From contig OZ037766.1 of NCBI GenBank assembly GCA_964035545.1, positions 9,371,722 through 9,435,721 of the forward strand: a stretch of 64,000 bases of DNA. The letters are read 5' to 3'. This DNA comes from Bugula neritina (Eukaryota > Bryozoa > Gymnolaemata > Cheilostomatida > Bugulidae). The notes under the pieces were generated by a model. That model was not told the origin of the DNA and did not search any database. It worked only from the letters and a program-made list of their open reading frames with translations. This document shows positions 11,443 to 23,502 of the stretch, one piece after another; within the stretch, counting starts at the first letter, position 1, and every line of letters begins with the position of its first letter. The translations under genes were made by a program, and so were the position numbers.

Positions 11443-12698
11443 GCTGTATGGTGTGGCGGATATTTGTGACTTAACTGTAAGTATTTTACTATTTCGAGTT
11501 TTGATGTTAACAAGTTGAAGTGCCTGAATAATGGCGTTTGATTGCTATTCGAGTTTTGAGTAATTTGACTTTAAAGTTATTACATGATTTTGATGATCAT
11601 TGAAGGTATGCATTTCATGCAGCACTGTTGTCTTACTTGCTTTCATCATGTGGTGAATTTAGATCAATTACTTCATAGTTTTATATTTATATGCTTCATG
11701 AATTTATGAAATGTTTGCAAGTTAGAATTTAACCCTCATTTTGCTATTTTTATTCAATTTTAGCCCATCGAAGATATAATTGAAGAAACCAATAAATATC
11801 TCACAACTTAGAGCCAAGTATAAATATCTGTAACATTCTTATTATCCTCTACAGCTCTGCCTGCAGTGTGTGCAAGGAAACTTTGCATCTTACTAACTTT
11901 GAATGTATTCGTATCTCTATTTCTAATTGGTGTATTTTCATGTAATTTTGTGAACTAAGCGTATAGAACATGTTCTATGTAAATATTGTCTTTTTACATA
12001 CCTTTTAAAATTCGGTCAGTATATATAATGAAATATCTTATTGTTCTATAATATTTTGATTGAGTGTTTTCAGAATTTACCAATTCTGGTAGTGTATGTT
12101 TTGTCTAGCAAAAATGGGCATGTTGATTCCAAGCACATACATTTGTTTACATGTAAATATTTACAAATAAATATATGCATTGTTAACAAAATATTAACCA
12201 TTTAATTTTTTAAAATTCCTAAGCAAACTAAAAATCAACTACAAGGGCTCTATAGCATATTTTGAGCAAGATGAATAAACTTCTTTAAAGTAAAGATGTG
12301 CTGAAACCATTCATGCTTTGTATTTTGCTATCTGTTTTACAAATGTATAATGTAATACATAATTGTTTGTAATTTCGATGGAGGGTGATAGTGAGATCTG
12401 GCATTGATCCGATTAAACTGTAGCCCCGAGAGAATTTTAGCCAACACTATTTTCACATCACTGTGAGAATGGGATTGATTGCCTATGCCACTTGTGCCCT
12501 TAATGTTGAGCATTAATGTATTGATTGCAACCTTCAAATAATCCTACACAGCTCTTTCGGATGCCATAACGAACTGCTCATGAATGTTTTCACTAGTCAG
12601 CAACTTGGAGCAATAGGGTTGAGTTGGCTACTACAAGTCGCTCTAAGAAATTTATTTGTTGTGTGTAGTATATTTTAACCTTAGCAAAAATTATCAAC
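11443..12698. other. 3' region of the PDCD4-like gene and leader of the calcium-sensor gene
   Basis: AT-rich. It holds AATAAA at 11791-11796 and 12166-12171, plus a donor-like GTAAGT at 11479 and an acceptor-like TTTTAG ending at 11762 that could define an intron in the 3' UTR. No further gene is recognised. Confidence 0.45.
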
Positions 12699-15600
12699 AT
12701 GGGAAATAAAAAATCAAAAAGAACAGAAATTAATAGAGAAGAATTGGAATACCTTCTACAAACCACCAACATTACTTCAAGGGAAATCAAGCACTGGCAT
12801 AAAATATATATGGTGAGTCTGTAGCAACTGCTTGCAAATAGTATTTCACAGTAACATATAATCATCACCATGTGATGTAACAACACCAAAGTGTGTTGAA
12901 GCTACACAAAAGCTGTTTTTGGCTTGTCAGCTTGCTCATGTATGTATGCTTAGTAATGTCATAGTAACAGCTGCATACTTCCTAATGCTAGCAGTTTATG
13001 CATGACATACTAATTTGTCCAGCAGTTTTACAACCGTTGTGGCTGATTTTTGAGTATAACGTCAGTTAATTTTAAGCTTTAGGTAATTGGCAAAACACTC
13101 CAGTAACCAAAGAAACCATAAATATATAATGCATTTTAATGGGAACGCAGATAAAAACCTCACCAGTAAATTAATGAAACAAATGTAATTTTTGGTGAAG
13201 CTGCCTGTGAGGTGAATTTATTTAATTTCTTTGTGGGTTTCAACTACTTTTGTCATTTTTAAAATATATACTTGAAAAATATAAAAAATTATTATGAATT
13301 GAATTTCTGCATACTATATTATTTTTCACATGAATAGGAAAATATGATATTTATGTTATATATATGTATATATGCATGGTAAATATTTACTAATCCCTTT
13401 TGCTGTCCATATATTTTGTGTGAGAATAGATATGAGAAATAATAGATGTACAATAATTTTATTGATAAAGCATTGCATTGTACTATATACCCCATAACTG
13501 TTATCTCGTATAATATAGTATTGTATGGTGCGCTTTGCAAGTCTGCTTATATAATTATTGGTGACTTAGCTTAGCCCATTAATAGAAAGTAATTAATTCT
13601 ATAATACTATGATCGATGTCAACTTATTATGGCCAGCTGCCATTCCTACAAGCTATTTTCAAAAACTATAACTATAACATAGTCAAACCTTTCAATATTG
13701 AATTGATACACATTTACATTATCATTTAAAATTTATTCATGAGCAGAATTTATTTTGACTGTGTAATATACAGAATGCGCTTAAAAATATTCCGATTGAG
13801 CACTTACGCTTCTCAAGTAACCACTTGTAAAAGATTTAGTACTTTTTCCATTCCAAATTGCCATTCTCTTATAAGTCATTCTAAAGTCACTGATTATAAG
13901 ATTCAATCAATACAGATTACTGAATGCAAGAATGCTTACTTTCCATATCATTTAATACACTAATTGTACTTATATATATTTTATGCATATATAATATCTC
14001 ATTAATACTCAGGCAGGTCAAATAAACAATACACAAATATTATACAGTATAGAACAGAATATGAGTAATATAGTTATTTGTAAAATGTGTTTTGGTTGAC
14101 AGAAAGAGTGCCCTGATGGTAGACTGACCAAAGAGCAGTTTTGCAAACTGTATGCCGATATATCACCAGGCAGACAGAAGAGCCCTCTGTATGAACACAT
14201 ATTTAGAACTTATGACCAAGACAGTAGTGGTCACATTGACTTCAAAGAGTTCATAGAGGTTTGTGGCAAAAGTAGTTTTCTGCTGCCAATTGTATTTTTC
14301 GCAACATTAGGAAGCGTATAAACTACTGGTTCTAACCAACCCGTGTTCTGTAAATATATATTAAATGTGAACATCTAAAAAAAGCTGCTTTTGAGTAATT
14401 TGTTGACCTTGACTACAAGATAGGACAATTTTTCTGCCAACAATACTATTTTTGCACTCATCTATTATGCTAGGTTAATTAGTAAATATCAAGCTTCTTA
14501 GTTATAGGTGGCAGAAGACCTTTAATTTATCCAAAATCTATAGAAAGTAATTAAAAGTATATATTGATGACCACGAATTTGATGAACAGATGCATGCTAT
14601 TATCAAATCTTGCATATGCTGCTATACTTTTAAGTAAACCTAGGTTTATTTGGATTTAAATGTTAAATATTTTTCAACCTCAAAAATCTTAAGTAACAAA
14701 TACTTCCACGTGGAAATGTGGTATTAAAATATTTTATAATGCTTCTCTCTTAGATAGTAAATAACACTATAGTATATACTAGATTTTCATATCATAGTAA
14801 CTTCAAGTGTTAATTTAGATATAAATATACGCCTTAAATGATATTTTCTGTGATGCTATTATATTATTAGCGTGTAAACAAGTTTTTGATCAAAAATAAA
14901 ATGCTTGGTTGATATAACGTTTCTATAATGACTGATCCTCTCTAGTTCTTGTGTCATTGAAAAACCAGTTTTTCTCAACTCCTTGATTACTGTATCTCAA
15001 AACTGTTAAATGTTAAATGTTATAGAATCCATCATCTTATATCATCTAAGCAACACCCAGCCAGTTAATCCTTTATTATCACTACACTATAATATATGCC
15101 CCGTGGCTCCTGTTGACTTTCGAATTTTCACAAGTTAAACCAGATATAAACCAATTTTGAAAGCTACATACAATGAAACTTGTGCAAGATATTTAACGCT
15201 AATGTGATAAAATGAGATTTGTTTTGTTCAAAATTAATTTCTTTCAACCAACAAATGATGGCAATTGTTATATGATATTGAGATTTATTCAAACTACAAC
15301 TTGCCGCCATATAAAAATTGCATACTGTTTATTCCCCAATTATTTTTGCTCATCACTGCACATTTAGTTTCAAATATCCTTATTTCTTTATAATATTGAC
15401 AAAGTAGCTAATTGAGCAGAGTTTTATCTTGTCAAATTATAAATATTTACAAGTAAGCACTGATGTACTTTAAAATACTGGTTTGACACAATGGTGGCTC
15501 AACCCCACATTGCCACCAGCATCTGCATAACCATACAGCTGCACTATTTTACTATATAGTCAAAAAGTGGAATTGGTTAACTACATGATATTATTTTATT

Positions 15601-17036
15601 AGCCTCTGCTAATAATAACTTTAACTGCAGAACTTTCCACTTCCTATATTGTAGGCTATTAACATAACTCGGTCAACTAAGCCTGAAGACAAATTAAGAA
15701 TGGCTTTTAGACTTTATGATATTGACCAGAATGGGTGCATAGAAGAAAAGGAAATGGTGGAAGTGATGAGGGTATGTAGCCACATATAACTTAAATTTGT
15801 TTGTCTTAATCAACTGAACTCAACAAAACCAGAGGTTTATTTAAACTCTAAAAACTAAATTTGTGTGAAGCATCTATTGCTTTTACCTTCACCATAGTAG
15901 TTTCCATAATTACTCTAGTGTTTTACTGACTAAAAAAGTTGTATATGATTATTGACTTGTGATTTTTCAGCTGTATCAATTAAGGTTTAAGCTGTTATTT
16001 TATTGTTAAAACATACCAGTTATGGAGTTTCTTACCTATAGAAAATATAAGCTAAGTTAGTATATATGAAATTCGGTGTGTGCTGCTGGTACCAAAACCA
16101 ACATAAATTATGCTATGCTATGCATGTCTGTAGGACAGTCTTAATAAACTTATTACTGTATATAGGATTTATACATTCACTCCAAAGATCCATTTCATAG
16201 TTCAGATTTGAAGGTAAAGATAATATTTTTTACAAGTTGATCCCAAGGTTGAGTCATGACCATTGTATTTTATTTGCTTATAGTTTTTGAAATAAATGTT
16301 TTTCTTTATAGTTTACATTGTGTGAAAATTCTACTATTGTGTTCCACATTAACAAACAACTAAAACCAATCATCCTATATAACATGTTCAATGAATATAA
16401 ACAATAAAAAGCATATATTTTATTGTATTATCATATAATAGCTTATAAGTATTTCAAATAAATCTTTACTATTTGCAAAATCTTGGCTGTAGTTGATTTT
16501 GCTATGCTAATTTATTTGGCCTGGGCCAGTTTTTCTGGCTTACATCAATTATTTTTATAATAATCAGTTTTCTAATTCAATTATCGGTTTATTCTCCCAG
16601 CTGTAACCGCAATGATTCAGGCATGCATCAAATTTTCAAATACAAATAATTGTTTAAGCGAGGTAAAATGTGTTATCAGTTCAATTAATTGTGATCCATC
16701 TCATAGCTAAATATTGTGACTTCTATCAAATTTTATATCAACTGTGCGCTATATATATTTAATGTGCTTGACTTTTTGATGCCGACATCTTCTTTCCAAA
16801 ATTTGAAAAGATGATTTACGTTTCAGGCGCTACACATGATGGCAGGTGAAGATAGCAAGCAAGTAACTGTAGATGAGAAAATCAGGTCAAGAGCCAGGCA
16901 TGTATTTGACCAGGTAGACAAAAACCACGATGGCCAAGTGACTGTAGACGAGTTGGTGAATGTGTGCATGAGAAACCCGGACATCTACAACATGATCATA
17001 AGCTCTACCAAGAGCCCACCAACTAAGAAGTCATAG
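12699..17036 (+). CDS. Neuronal calcium sensor / recoverin-family EF-hand protein
   Basis: Exons 12699-12812, 14103-14258, 15655-15771 and 16827-17036 all join in phase 0 and encode 198 aa, the usual family length. The N-terminus MGNKKSK is an N-myristoylation signal. The first EF-hand is degenerate with a CPDG sequence (residues 41-44), matching the Cys-Pro substitution that inactivates EF1 in this family. Three loops look able to bind calcium: D76-E87 ([12 protein letters not shown]), D112-E123 ([12 protein letters not shown]) and D160-E171 ([12 protein letters not shown]). Family members are calcium-myristoyl switches that act on membranes, channels and receptor kinases. The extended basic tail ending SPPTKKS is unlike NCS-1. 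Which paralogue (NCS-1, hippocalcin or visinin type) cannot be settled by eye. Confidence 0.9.
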
Positions 17037-17709
17037 CATGTAGCAATCCATGAGATATTACTTAGTTGAATGCAAAATGTACAAATATCAAAGAAATTAT
17101 ATTATGTTTATCGAGTTTCAAAAGCATTTATTAAATAATTGATTATTGAGACTTGAGAGCGTTAAATACCAGCAAACACAACATTGCCAGAATGCTTCAC
17201 TTTTTGCATCATGAGAAATAATGTTAGAATATTGATTATAGTAATGAAAAACACACTGATTTAGCAAGAGCAACTATCTAGTAAGATTTAACACAAAGCA
17301 CAGTTATCTGTTATATTACCAAAAATGGTAAGGTATATCTGATTATCATAATGTGAGTAATGTATAAATCAAATTGCTTATAATTGCTATATTACAATAA
17401 GTGATAAATAAATGAGTGAGGAAGCTAAACCTGGAAGACTAAACTTCAGTTAGTGAAAATGAATTTCAGTTGCCACCCAATATATGGTGAGACATAAAAG
17501 CACCCTTATATGTAGCCTAATTTTTCAATGTGCAAAGTCGAGATGAACTGGTTTAAATTATCAAAACACTAATGCAATAATTACTAATACTGTGAGCAGC
17601 CAAAATATATTATAATTTTAAATAGAGCAGCGAAAATCTGCAACTCAAATGAAATAATTCCATGTCCTAACAGAAATTACTAGCTTAAAAAATTTAGACA
17701 ATGTCAGAA
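17037..17709. other. Shared 3' flank of two convergent genes
   Basis: This lies between the stop of the calcium-sensor gene (+) and the stop of the CutC fusion gene (-). It is AT-rich, with a plus-strand AATAAA at 17407-17412. No gene is recognised. Confidence 0.5.
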
Positions 17710-20700
17710 CTAAATGACAATTTTCCAACATCTGGCAGCGGTCATCAATATTCGTTGTAGCTTGTGTTCATCCGCAACCTTTTGGCCATATTCTTGAGAA
17801 CATAGCGGTGCCCCCATGCTGACTGTAACAAAAAGACGTCTTTGATTTACCAAAACATCAGATAATTCTCCAGTGTGTTACCAATAAATTCTTGCACAAA
17901 ACATATATACAGGCTAATAAAAAGCTTACCACAAACTTAGCAATATAGAAAAGAGTGTTAGCAGACTTGCACTAATTTAAGGACAACTATAATAATGCAA
18001 TTGGTTGGCCTAAAAGTAGGCAAGAGATTATATGACTGAAAAATGGAATGTCTAACATTCAGGAATACAGTAGTAGTTTACTCAAATAGCTAGCATAGTA
18101 CCTTGAAAACTGTTGTAGTAATAAAAAGTTAAATGAATTCACAAATGTATCGTTTTACTTTTTGGCATTGTGCAGGGAAACTGCACAGGGTGCTTCTAAT
18201 GTATTTACTATATCAATAATATATTATTTACAAAATAAAATTGAATACATCTTTAAAACTTTCCCCTTAGCCAAAAAATCTGTAAACTCTAGAAAATAAA
18301 CCAATCAGCTTTGAAAACAGAAAGACATTTTGAATGCTGCACCAATTTGAGATATACTAAACTTGGCATACAAACTGACTTTACCTTGATAGTTTCTGTG
18401 GTCCATAGCTGACTCTTCCGTCTTCCTGGCAGAACAGTGAAATTCTTTGGCAGAAGTTTGCTCAAGTATTCTTTCTATATTCCTTTCATTGATACCCCCA
18501 CCTGGTGAAACATATAATTATATGGACATGAGCACAGTCTCCTAGTACTAATAACATTGGAATTAGATGACCTCACAGTTGTTTAACTAGAGCATGACGT
18601 ACAGAGTTAATAATTAATGTAAATATAACAGGAGCAACTAATATCTGGCTAGAACAATAACCTAATATTTTCAAGGCCAAGTTTCTCTAGGGTGCAGCGG
18701 GTTGTTATGTGTTGGCAGTGAACAGCCCAAATCCACATTATAATAATTATTGTGATGGAGCTAGGCTAGCAGAAATTCAGAAATAATCAATTGGCTCCCA
18801 GTGCTTGTAGCAACCAATTATTGGTTATATATTACAGTAGCTAATTCTAGTTGGGGCCAATTTGAGTTTTCCAGGGACAGAATCATTTTCTCACCTTCAT
18901 ATGGAAAGCCTGAATGCACTTATATAACTACACAACACATCAAGTACCAAGTCTTTACAATTTTAAGAAAAATAATTAATTGAATTTTGCAAGTGTGTAA
19001 ATAGTATTGGACAGCTTAAAACAGTTTTAATAGTTGAATCATTGTTAGTGTCACAAGCAAACAGAATATACTGATCACATTACACTCACCTGGTATAATA
19101 ATTACTCTATCATTTGCCTACAAACATAACAACAGTATGATGATACGATTCGAGAGAAACAGCTCCATTAAGGAGTGAGTTGGGGATATCCTTTCTAAAC
19201 CACAGTCATGACTCAACAAAACCATACCAGAAGCATAATAATTCATTTTACAAATTCATGTGAAATAATGAGGACGTATAATATTGTTAAAATAACAGAA
19301 ACTAAATACAACTGAATAAACTAATATACTTCAAGAAAATATTTTGAAATTAAATAACTTGAGAACCTCAAATATCACAAGTCAAGCAAAAACAGTAGCA
19401 CTTAACTTAACAACGCAAAGAAGGACAAGCAATGACTCACCAACTCAATACACTTCTTGATCACCAGCGTGCCTTCCAGCGCCGAGCTATCCAGTCCACT
19501 GGTTAGTATTCTCTCAAAACCCAGACTTACAATATCTTCCAATGCCTTCTGGTAATCATTGGTCATGTCAAATGCTATAACAACACAAACTATTCCATGA
19601 AATAATATGCAAAGATAATTTAGTAAAATATCAATAGTAGCCTAATGCTCTTTATATAACTAGTAAAATAAAATACTTTTATCCACATGCACAGCAAAGG
19701 TAAAAAACCTGTCAGAAATAAAATATTGGTTGCTGGGTAGTATATACTGTGTTGAAAAATAAAATGCATGAATAACCAACATGATATCTGCAATAACGAA
19801 ATAAAATACCATGCTAAATGTCGCCCACTACTAATTTATAAGATTTATAGATACTTTTGACAGATTTTATGATGCAAGTGTTTATAAGCACCAAACCCTA
19901 CATATAATGAGGAGCAGTAAATACATACCCCTATGAAAAGTCACCTTGATTGTTGGAACTCGGTCTTTAGCTAAGGCTAAAACCACAAACAGATAACAAG
20001 TCACTACTATAACAACACTGCAGCTAAGATTAATATGAATTTAGTATGAAGACTATAATATAATGCAACAAGTCTGAAAGTGATAATAAATTAGGCCCTT
20101 GCATACATTTATTAGAATAACTTACCAGCGAGCTCTGCACATCTTTCAGAATCTACTGATCCATCTCTAAATATAAATATTAAGGAAGATAACATGAAAT
20201 GAGTATATCAGTATGAGGGTGGTTTTGTAAAGGATACAGTGTATTGAAGATACTTACTGCTTACAAATATATAAGCTGAGCAGATACATACACACAAGGC
20301 TAATAGTAGGCTTGTAAGACTGATATCATGACTACTACTACTACTACTACTACTAAATAGACAGAGTCCCTTTGTTATCAGCAGTCAATAATTACACTAA
20401 TGGTAATGTGCAGTAGTACATGGAACTGCTAATTTGAAATCTCCATGAATAAGCAATGATTCAACTGGTTTGTTAAAATAAAAAAAAGACATGGAAGAGT
20501 GAAATTTTTTTGCTAACTAAATGACTGCTAGTTCATATTTCAAATTTCAAAAAATTATCAATTTAAAAAAAAAACTATGGAGTAACACTTGCAACTTGAA
20601 ATGGAACGTACTTTTTGAGTATTCCAATAACTATTCCATCAATTCCTCCTTCACACATTGCGATGACATCCATTTTCATCACTTGAAACTCTTCATCGGT

Positions 20701-23321
20701 GTATAAGAAGTCGCCTCCCCTGGGACGGATCAGAGCAAACACTGGGATAGATACTTTGGTTTTCACAGTTAAGGCCAGCCCTAAAGTATTTTAATACTAC
20801 ATTCATCATTTTATACATTATATATAATATATATTACATATATATAATATATATTACATATAGATAATATATATTACATATATATAATATATATTACATA
20901 TATATAATATATATTACATATATATAATATATATTACATATATATAATATATATTACATATATATAATATATATTACATATATATAATATATATTACATA
21001 TATATAATATATATTACATATAATATTACTGTGAAGGGAGTGTTTAATGCCGACTTCTATACTCACGAATCCATTCATTTTCCAATCAATCATAATAATA
21101 GAATGACAAAACTATCAGAGTCCAAAAAGGAGTTTTTTAAAACATCTGCTTTAATGACAACAGCAACTGAGTTTACCTAAGCTTGGAGTTGTTCCCCCTT
21201 CTAACAAATTGGCACACAGCTCCAGTCTGGTGGCACCTACAAGCAGCACCACTACATTGAAAAGTTATGAAAGTTATCTAACTTGTGTAACTTGAGAACA
21301 GCGCAAGTAGGTTTTCTACAGAAATACATTAATAAATATTTATCACCAACGAAAGAATGACAATGTTTTGAAATCAATATAATTTTAAATGAATTAAATT
21401 ATTTGCTTCATGAAATGAAATATGAAGGTGCCTAAAATTATCTTGGATGTGTAAAAAGTAAATTTCAATAACATAATTTATAACATGAGAAAAATAAAAC
21501 TTGCATTATAAAAAGCATTTTGCAAATAATATAATTGATCGTGCCAAAGCATAAATTTTATTCAAGTACATAAGCACTTATGAATTCTCTCGGTTACATC
21601 AAACACAACTGACCTAAACAGTATTGGAAACATTGCAAGGAATAAATGCACACCAACAATGGCTCATTATAGCAGGCGTCATCAAAAATATTATATAATT
21701 TCAATATCATGCATAACAAAGCACATAGGTATGCTTGCGACTGGAAGAGTTATAGACAGGAAGATGTGGTGTTACAACTCACCTCCACGTTCAGCAGCTA
21801 CAGCTGATGTTATAGAATCCACACAAACTTCCATGTCGTGACCTGCACAATCGAGGATTAGTTGCATAGAATAGGTGCAGATCTCTTTGTGACTTGTACC
21901 CAATATGCTGGAAAAATAATATAAATATTTAATTTTCTAACGATTCCTGCAACTAAGGAAATATTTTTATATATAATAACTCACGCCTTTGTTGTCTCAT
22001 AAATTTTCATAAACACTGTTTGAGATGGCCCTCTTTGAGATAAACCTGGTTCACATGGTCGTGGTTCAGATGGACCTGTTTCAGATGGCCCTGTTTCAGA
22101 TGGACCTGCGGGAGATGGACCTGCGTGAGACGGCCCTGTTTGAGATGGACCTGTTTCAAATGACCCTGCTTCAGATGACCCTGCTTCAGATGATGCTATT
22201 CCAGATGATCCTGTTTCAGATGGCCCTGATTCAGAAGAAGGTATTTCTGATGGCCCTGTTTCAGATGAAGCAATTTCAGATGATCCTGTTTCAGATGGCC
22301 CTGATTCAGAAGAAGGTATTTCTGATGGCCCTGTTTCAGATGAAGCCATTTCAGACGATGCTGTTTCAGATGGCCCTGATTCAGAAGAAGGTATTTCCGA
22401 TGGCCCCGTTTCTGAGGATGCTGTTTCAGGCGGCCCTGTTTCAGAAGGGGGTATTTCATAGGACCCTTCTTCAGATGAAGCAATTTCAGATGATGCTGTT
22501 TCCGATGATGCTGGTTCAGATGGTGTTGGTTCAGATGGTCCGGGTTCGGCTGGTTCTAGTTCGGATGGTCCGGGTTCGGCTGGGACTGGCTCTAATGGCC
22601 TGGTTTCGGATGGGGCTGTTTCTGACTCGGATGGGGCTGGCTCTGACTCGGATGGGGCTGGTTCTGACTCGGATGGGGCTGGTTCTGACTCGGGTGAGGC
22701 TGGTTCTGACTCGGATGGGGCTGGTTCTGACTCGGATGGGGCTGGTTCTGACTCGGATGGGGCTGGTTCTGACTCGGATGGAGCTGGTTCTGACTCAGAT
22801 AGGGCTGGTTTTGACTCGGATAGAGCTGGTTCTGACTCGGATGAACCTGGTTCTGACTCAGATGGGGCTGGTTCTGACTCGGATGGGGCTGGTTTTGACT
22901 CGGATGGGGCTGGTTTTGACTCGGATGGAGCTGATTCTGACTCAGACAGCGCTGGTTCAGACGGTGCTGGCTCAGAGGGTTCTGGCTGAGATGATGCCGG
23001 CTCAGATGGTTCTGGTTCAGATGGTTCTGGTTCAGAGGGTGCTGGCTCGGATGGGGCTGGTTCGGATAGCCCTGGTTCGGATGAGGCTGGTTCGGATGGC
23101 CCTGATTCAGATGGGGCTGGTTCGGATGGCCCTGATTCAGATGGGGCTGGTTCGGATGGCCCTGATTCAGATGGGGCTGGTTCGGATGGCCCTGATTCAG
23201 ATGGGGCCAGATCGAGTGACCCTGGTTCAGATGGGGCTGGTTCAGCTGGTGCTGGTTCAGATGAGGCTGATTCAGATGGTGCTGGCTCAGATAATGGCGG
23301 TTCCACTGTTTCCAAATTCAT
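17710..23321 (-). CDS. CUTC: Ser/Glu/Pro-repeat protein fused to a CutC copper-homeostasis domain
   Basis: Minus-strand exons in order: 23321-21985, 21907-21783, 21236-21177, 20780-20612, 20166-20126, 19976-19929, 19574-19441, 19117-19090, 18501-18385 and 17822-17710. Every junction is GT...AG and the phases agree, giving 723 aa. Residues 1-445 are almost wholly Ser, Glu, Pro, Ala and Gly in SEPAPSE- and GPSETASSE-like units with almost no basic residues, so this part is polyanionic and surely disordered. CutC homology starts near Met471 (MEVCVDS) and continues through RLELCANLLEGGTTPS, the hallmark IRPRGGDFLY, VTFHRAFDM, LTSGLDSSALEG, a glycine-rich turn and EFHCSAR. CutC proteins are TIM barrels linked to copper tolerance. 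An in-frame TAG lies 36 bases upstream of the chosen ATG. A separate promoter giving plain CutC from Met460 or Met471 remains possible. Confidence 0.85.
20335..20354. repeat. (ACT)n microsatellite
   Basis: This is a short perfect run of ACT triplets in an intron of the CutC fusion gene. Confidence 0.8.
20821..21020. repeat. 20-bp tandem repeat, ten units
   Basis: Ten consecutive copies of TATATAATATATATTACATA, with a single visible substitution in the third unit. They lie in the intron between CutC exons 20612-20780 and 21177-21236. Near-perfect homogeneity suggests recent expansion. Confidence 0.9.
21985..23321 (-). repeat. Coding minisatellite in the Ser/Glu/Pro exon
   Basis: The exon is made of related 18-30-bp units encoding SEPAPSE, SGPSEPAPSE and ETGPSEIPSSES types. 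About 22600-22950 has a homogeneous 21-bp unit (minus strand GAxTCGGATGGGGCTGGTTCT on the complementary strand). The block around 22200-22400 uses a longer, 60-90-bp higher-order unit. The array makes the opposite strand open by chance as well. Confidence 0.8.
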
Positions 23322-23435
23322 AATGCAACGAGAAATTAGATTAATTCTTTTAGACTAAGTAGTTGTAAGAATACACACAAGGATACGGTTTGAATGGTTG
23401 ACTGAGAACAATTATAAATTTATAAACACCCAATA

Positions 23436-23441
23436 TTTATT
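23436..23441 (-). terminator. Poly(A) signal of the SMYD4-like gene
   Basis: The minus strand reads AATAAA about 60 bases past the SMYD4-like stop and about 115 bases before the start of the next minus-strand gene, the CutC fusion. Confidence 0.5.
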
Positions 23442-23502
23442 TCAATGGCTATTGCAAAAAATTCAGTCAAAAGTTGATAAACTAGACCAGTCCACAGCCT
23501 AG

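Noticed and set aside
12337-12889. Short minus-strand frames before the calcium-sensor gene
   Set aside because: No domain or splice support; they overlap the leader and first exon of the plus-strand gene.
22025-23323. A 432-codon open frame on the plus strand opposite the Ser/Glu/Pro exon, Met/Leu-rich
   Set aside because: It is the antisense reading of a coding minisatellite whose repeat unit lacks stops on both strands. It has no splice context or domain, and the minus frame joins CutC in phase.
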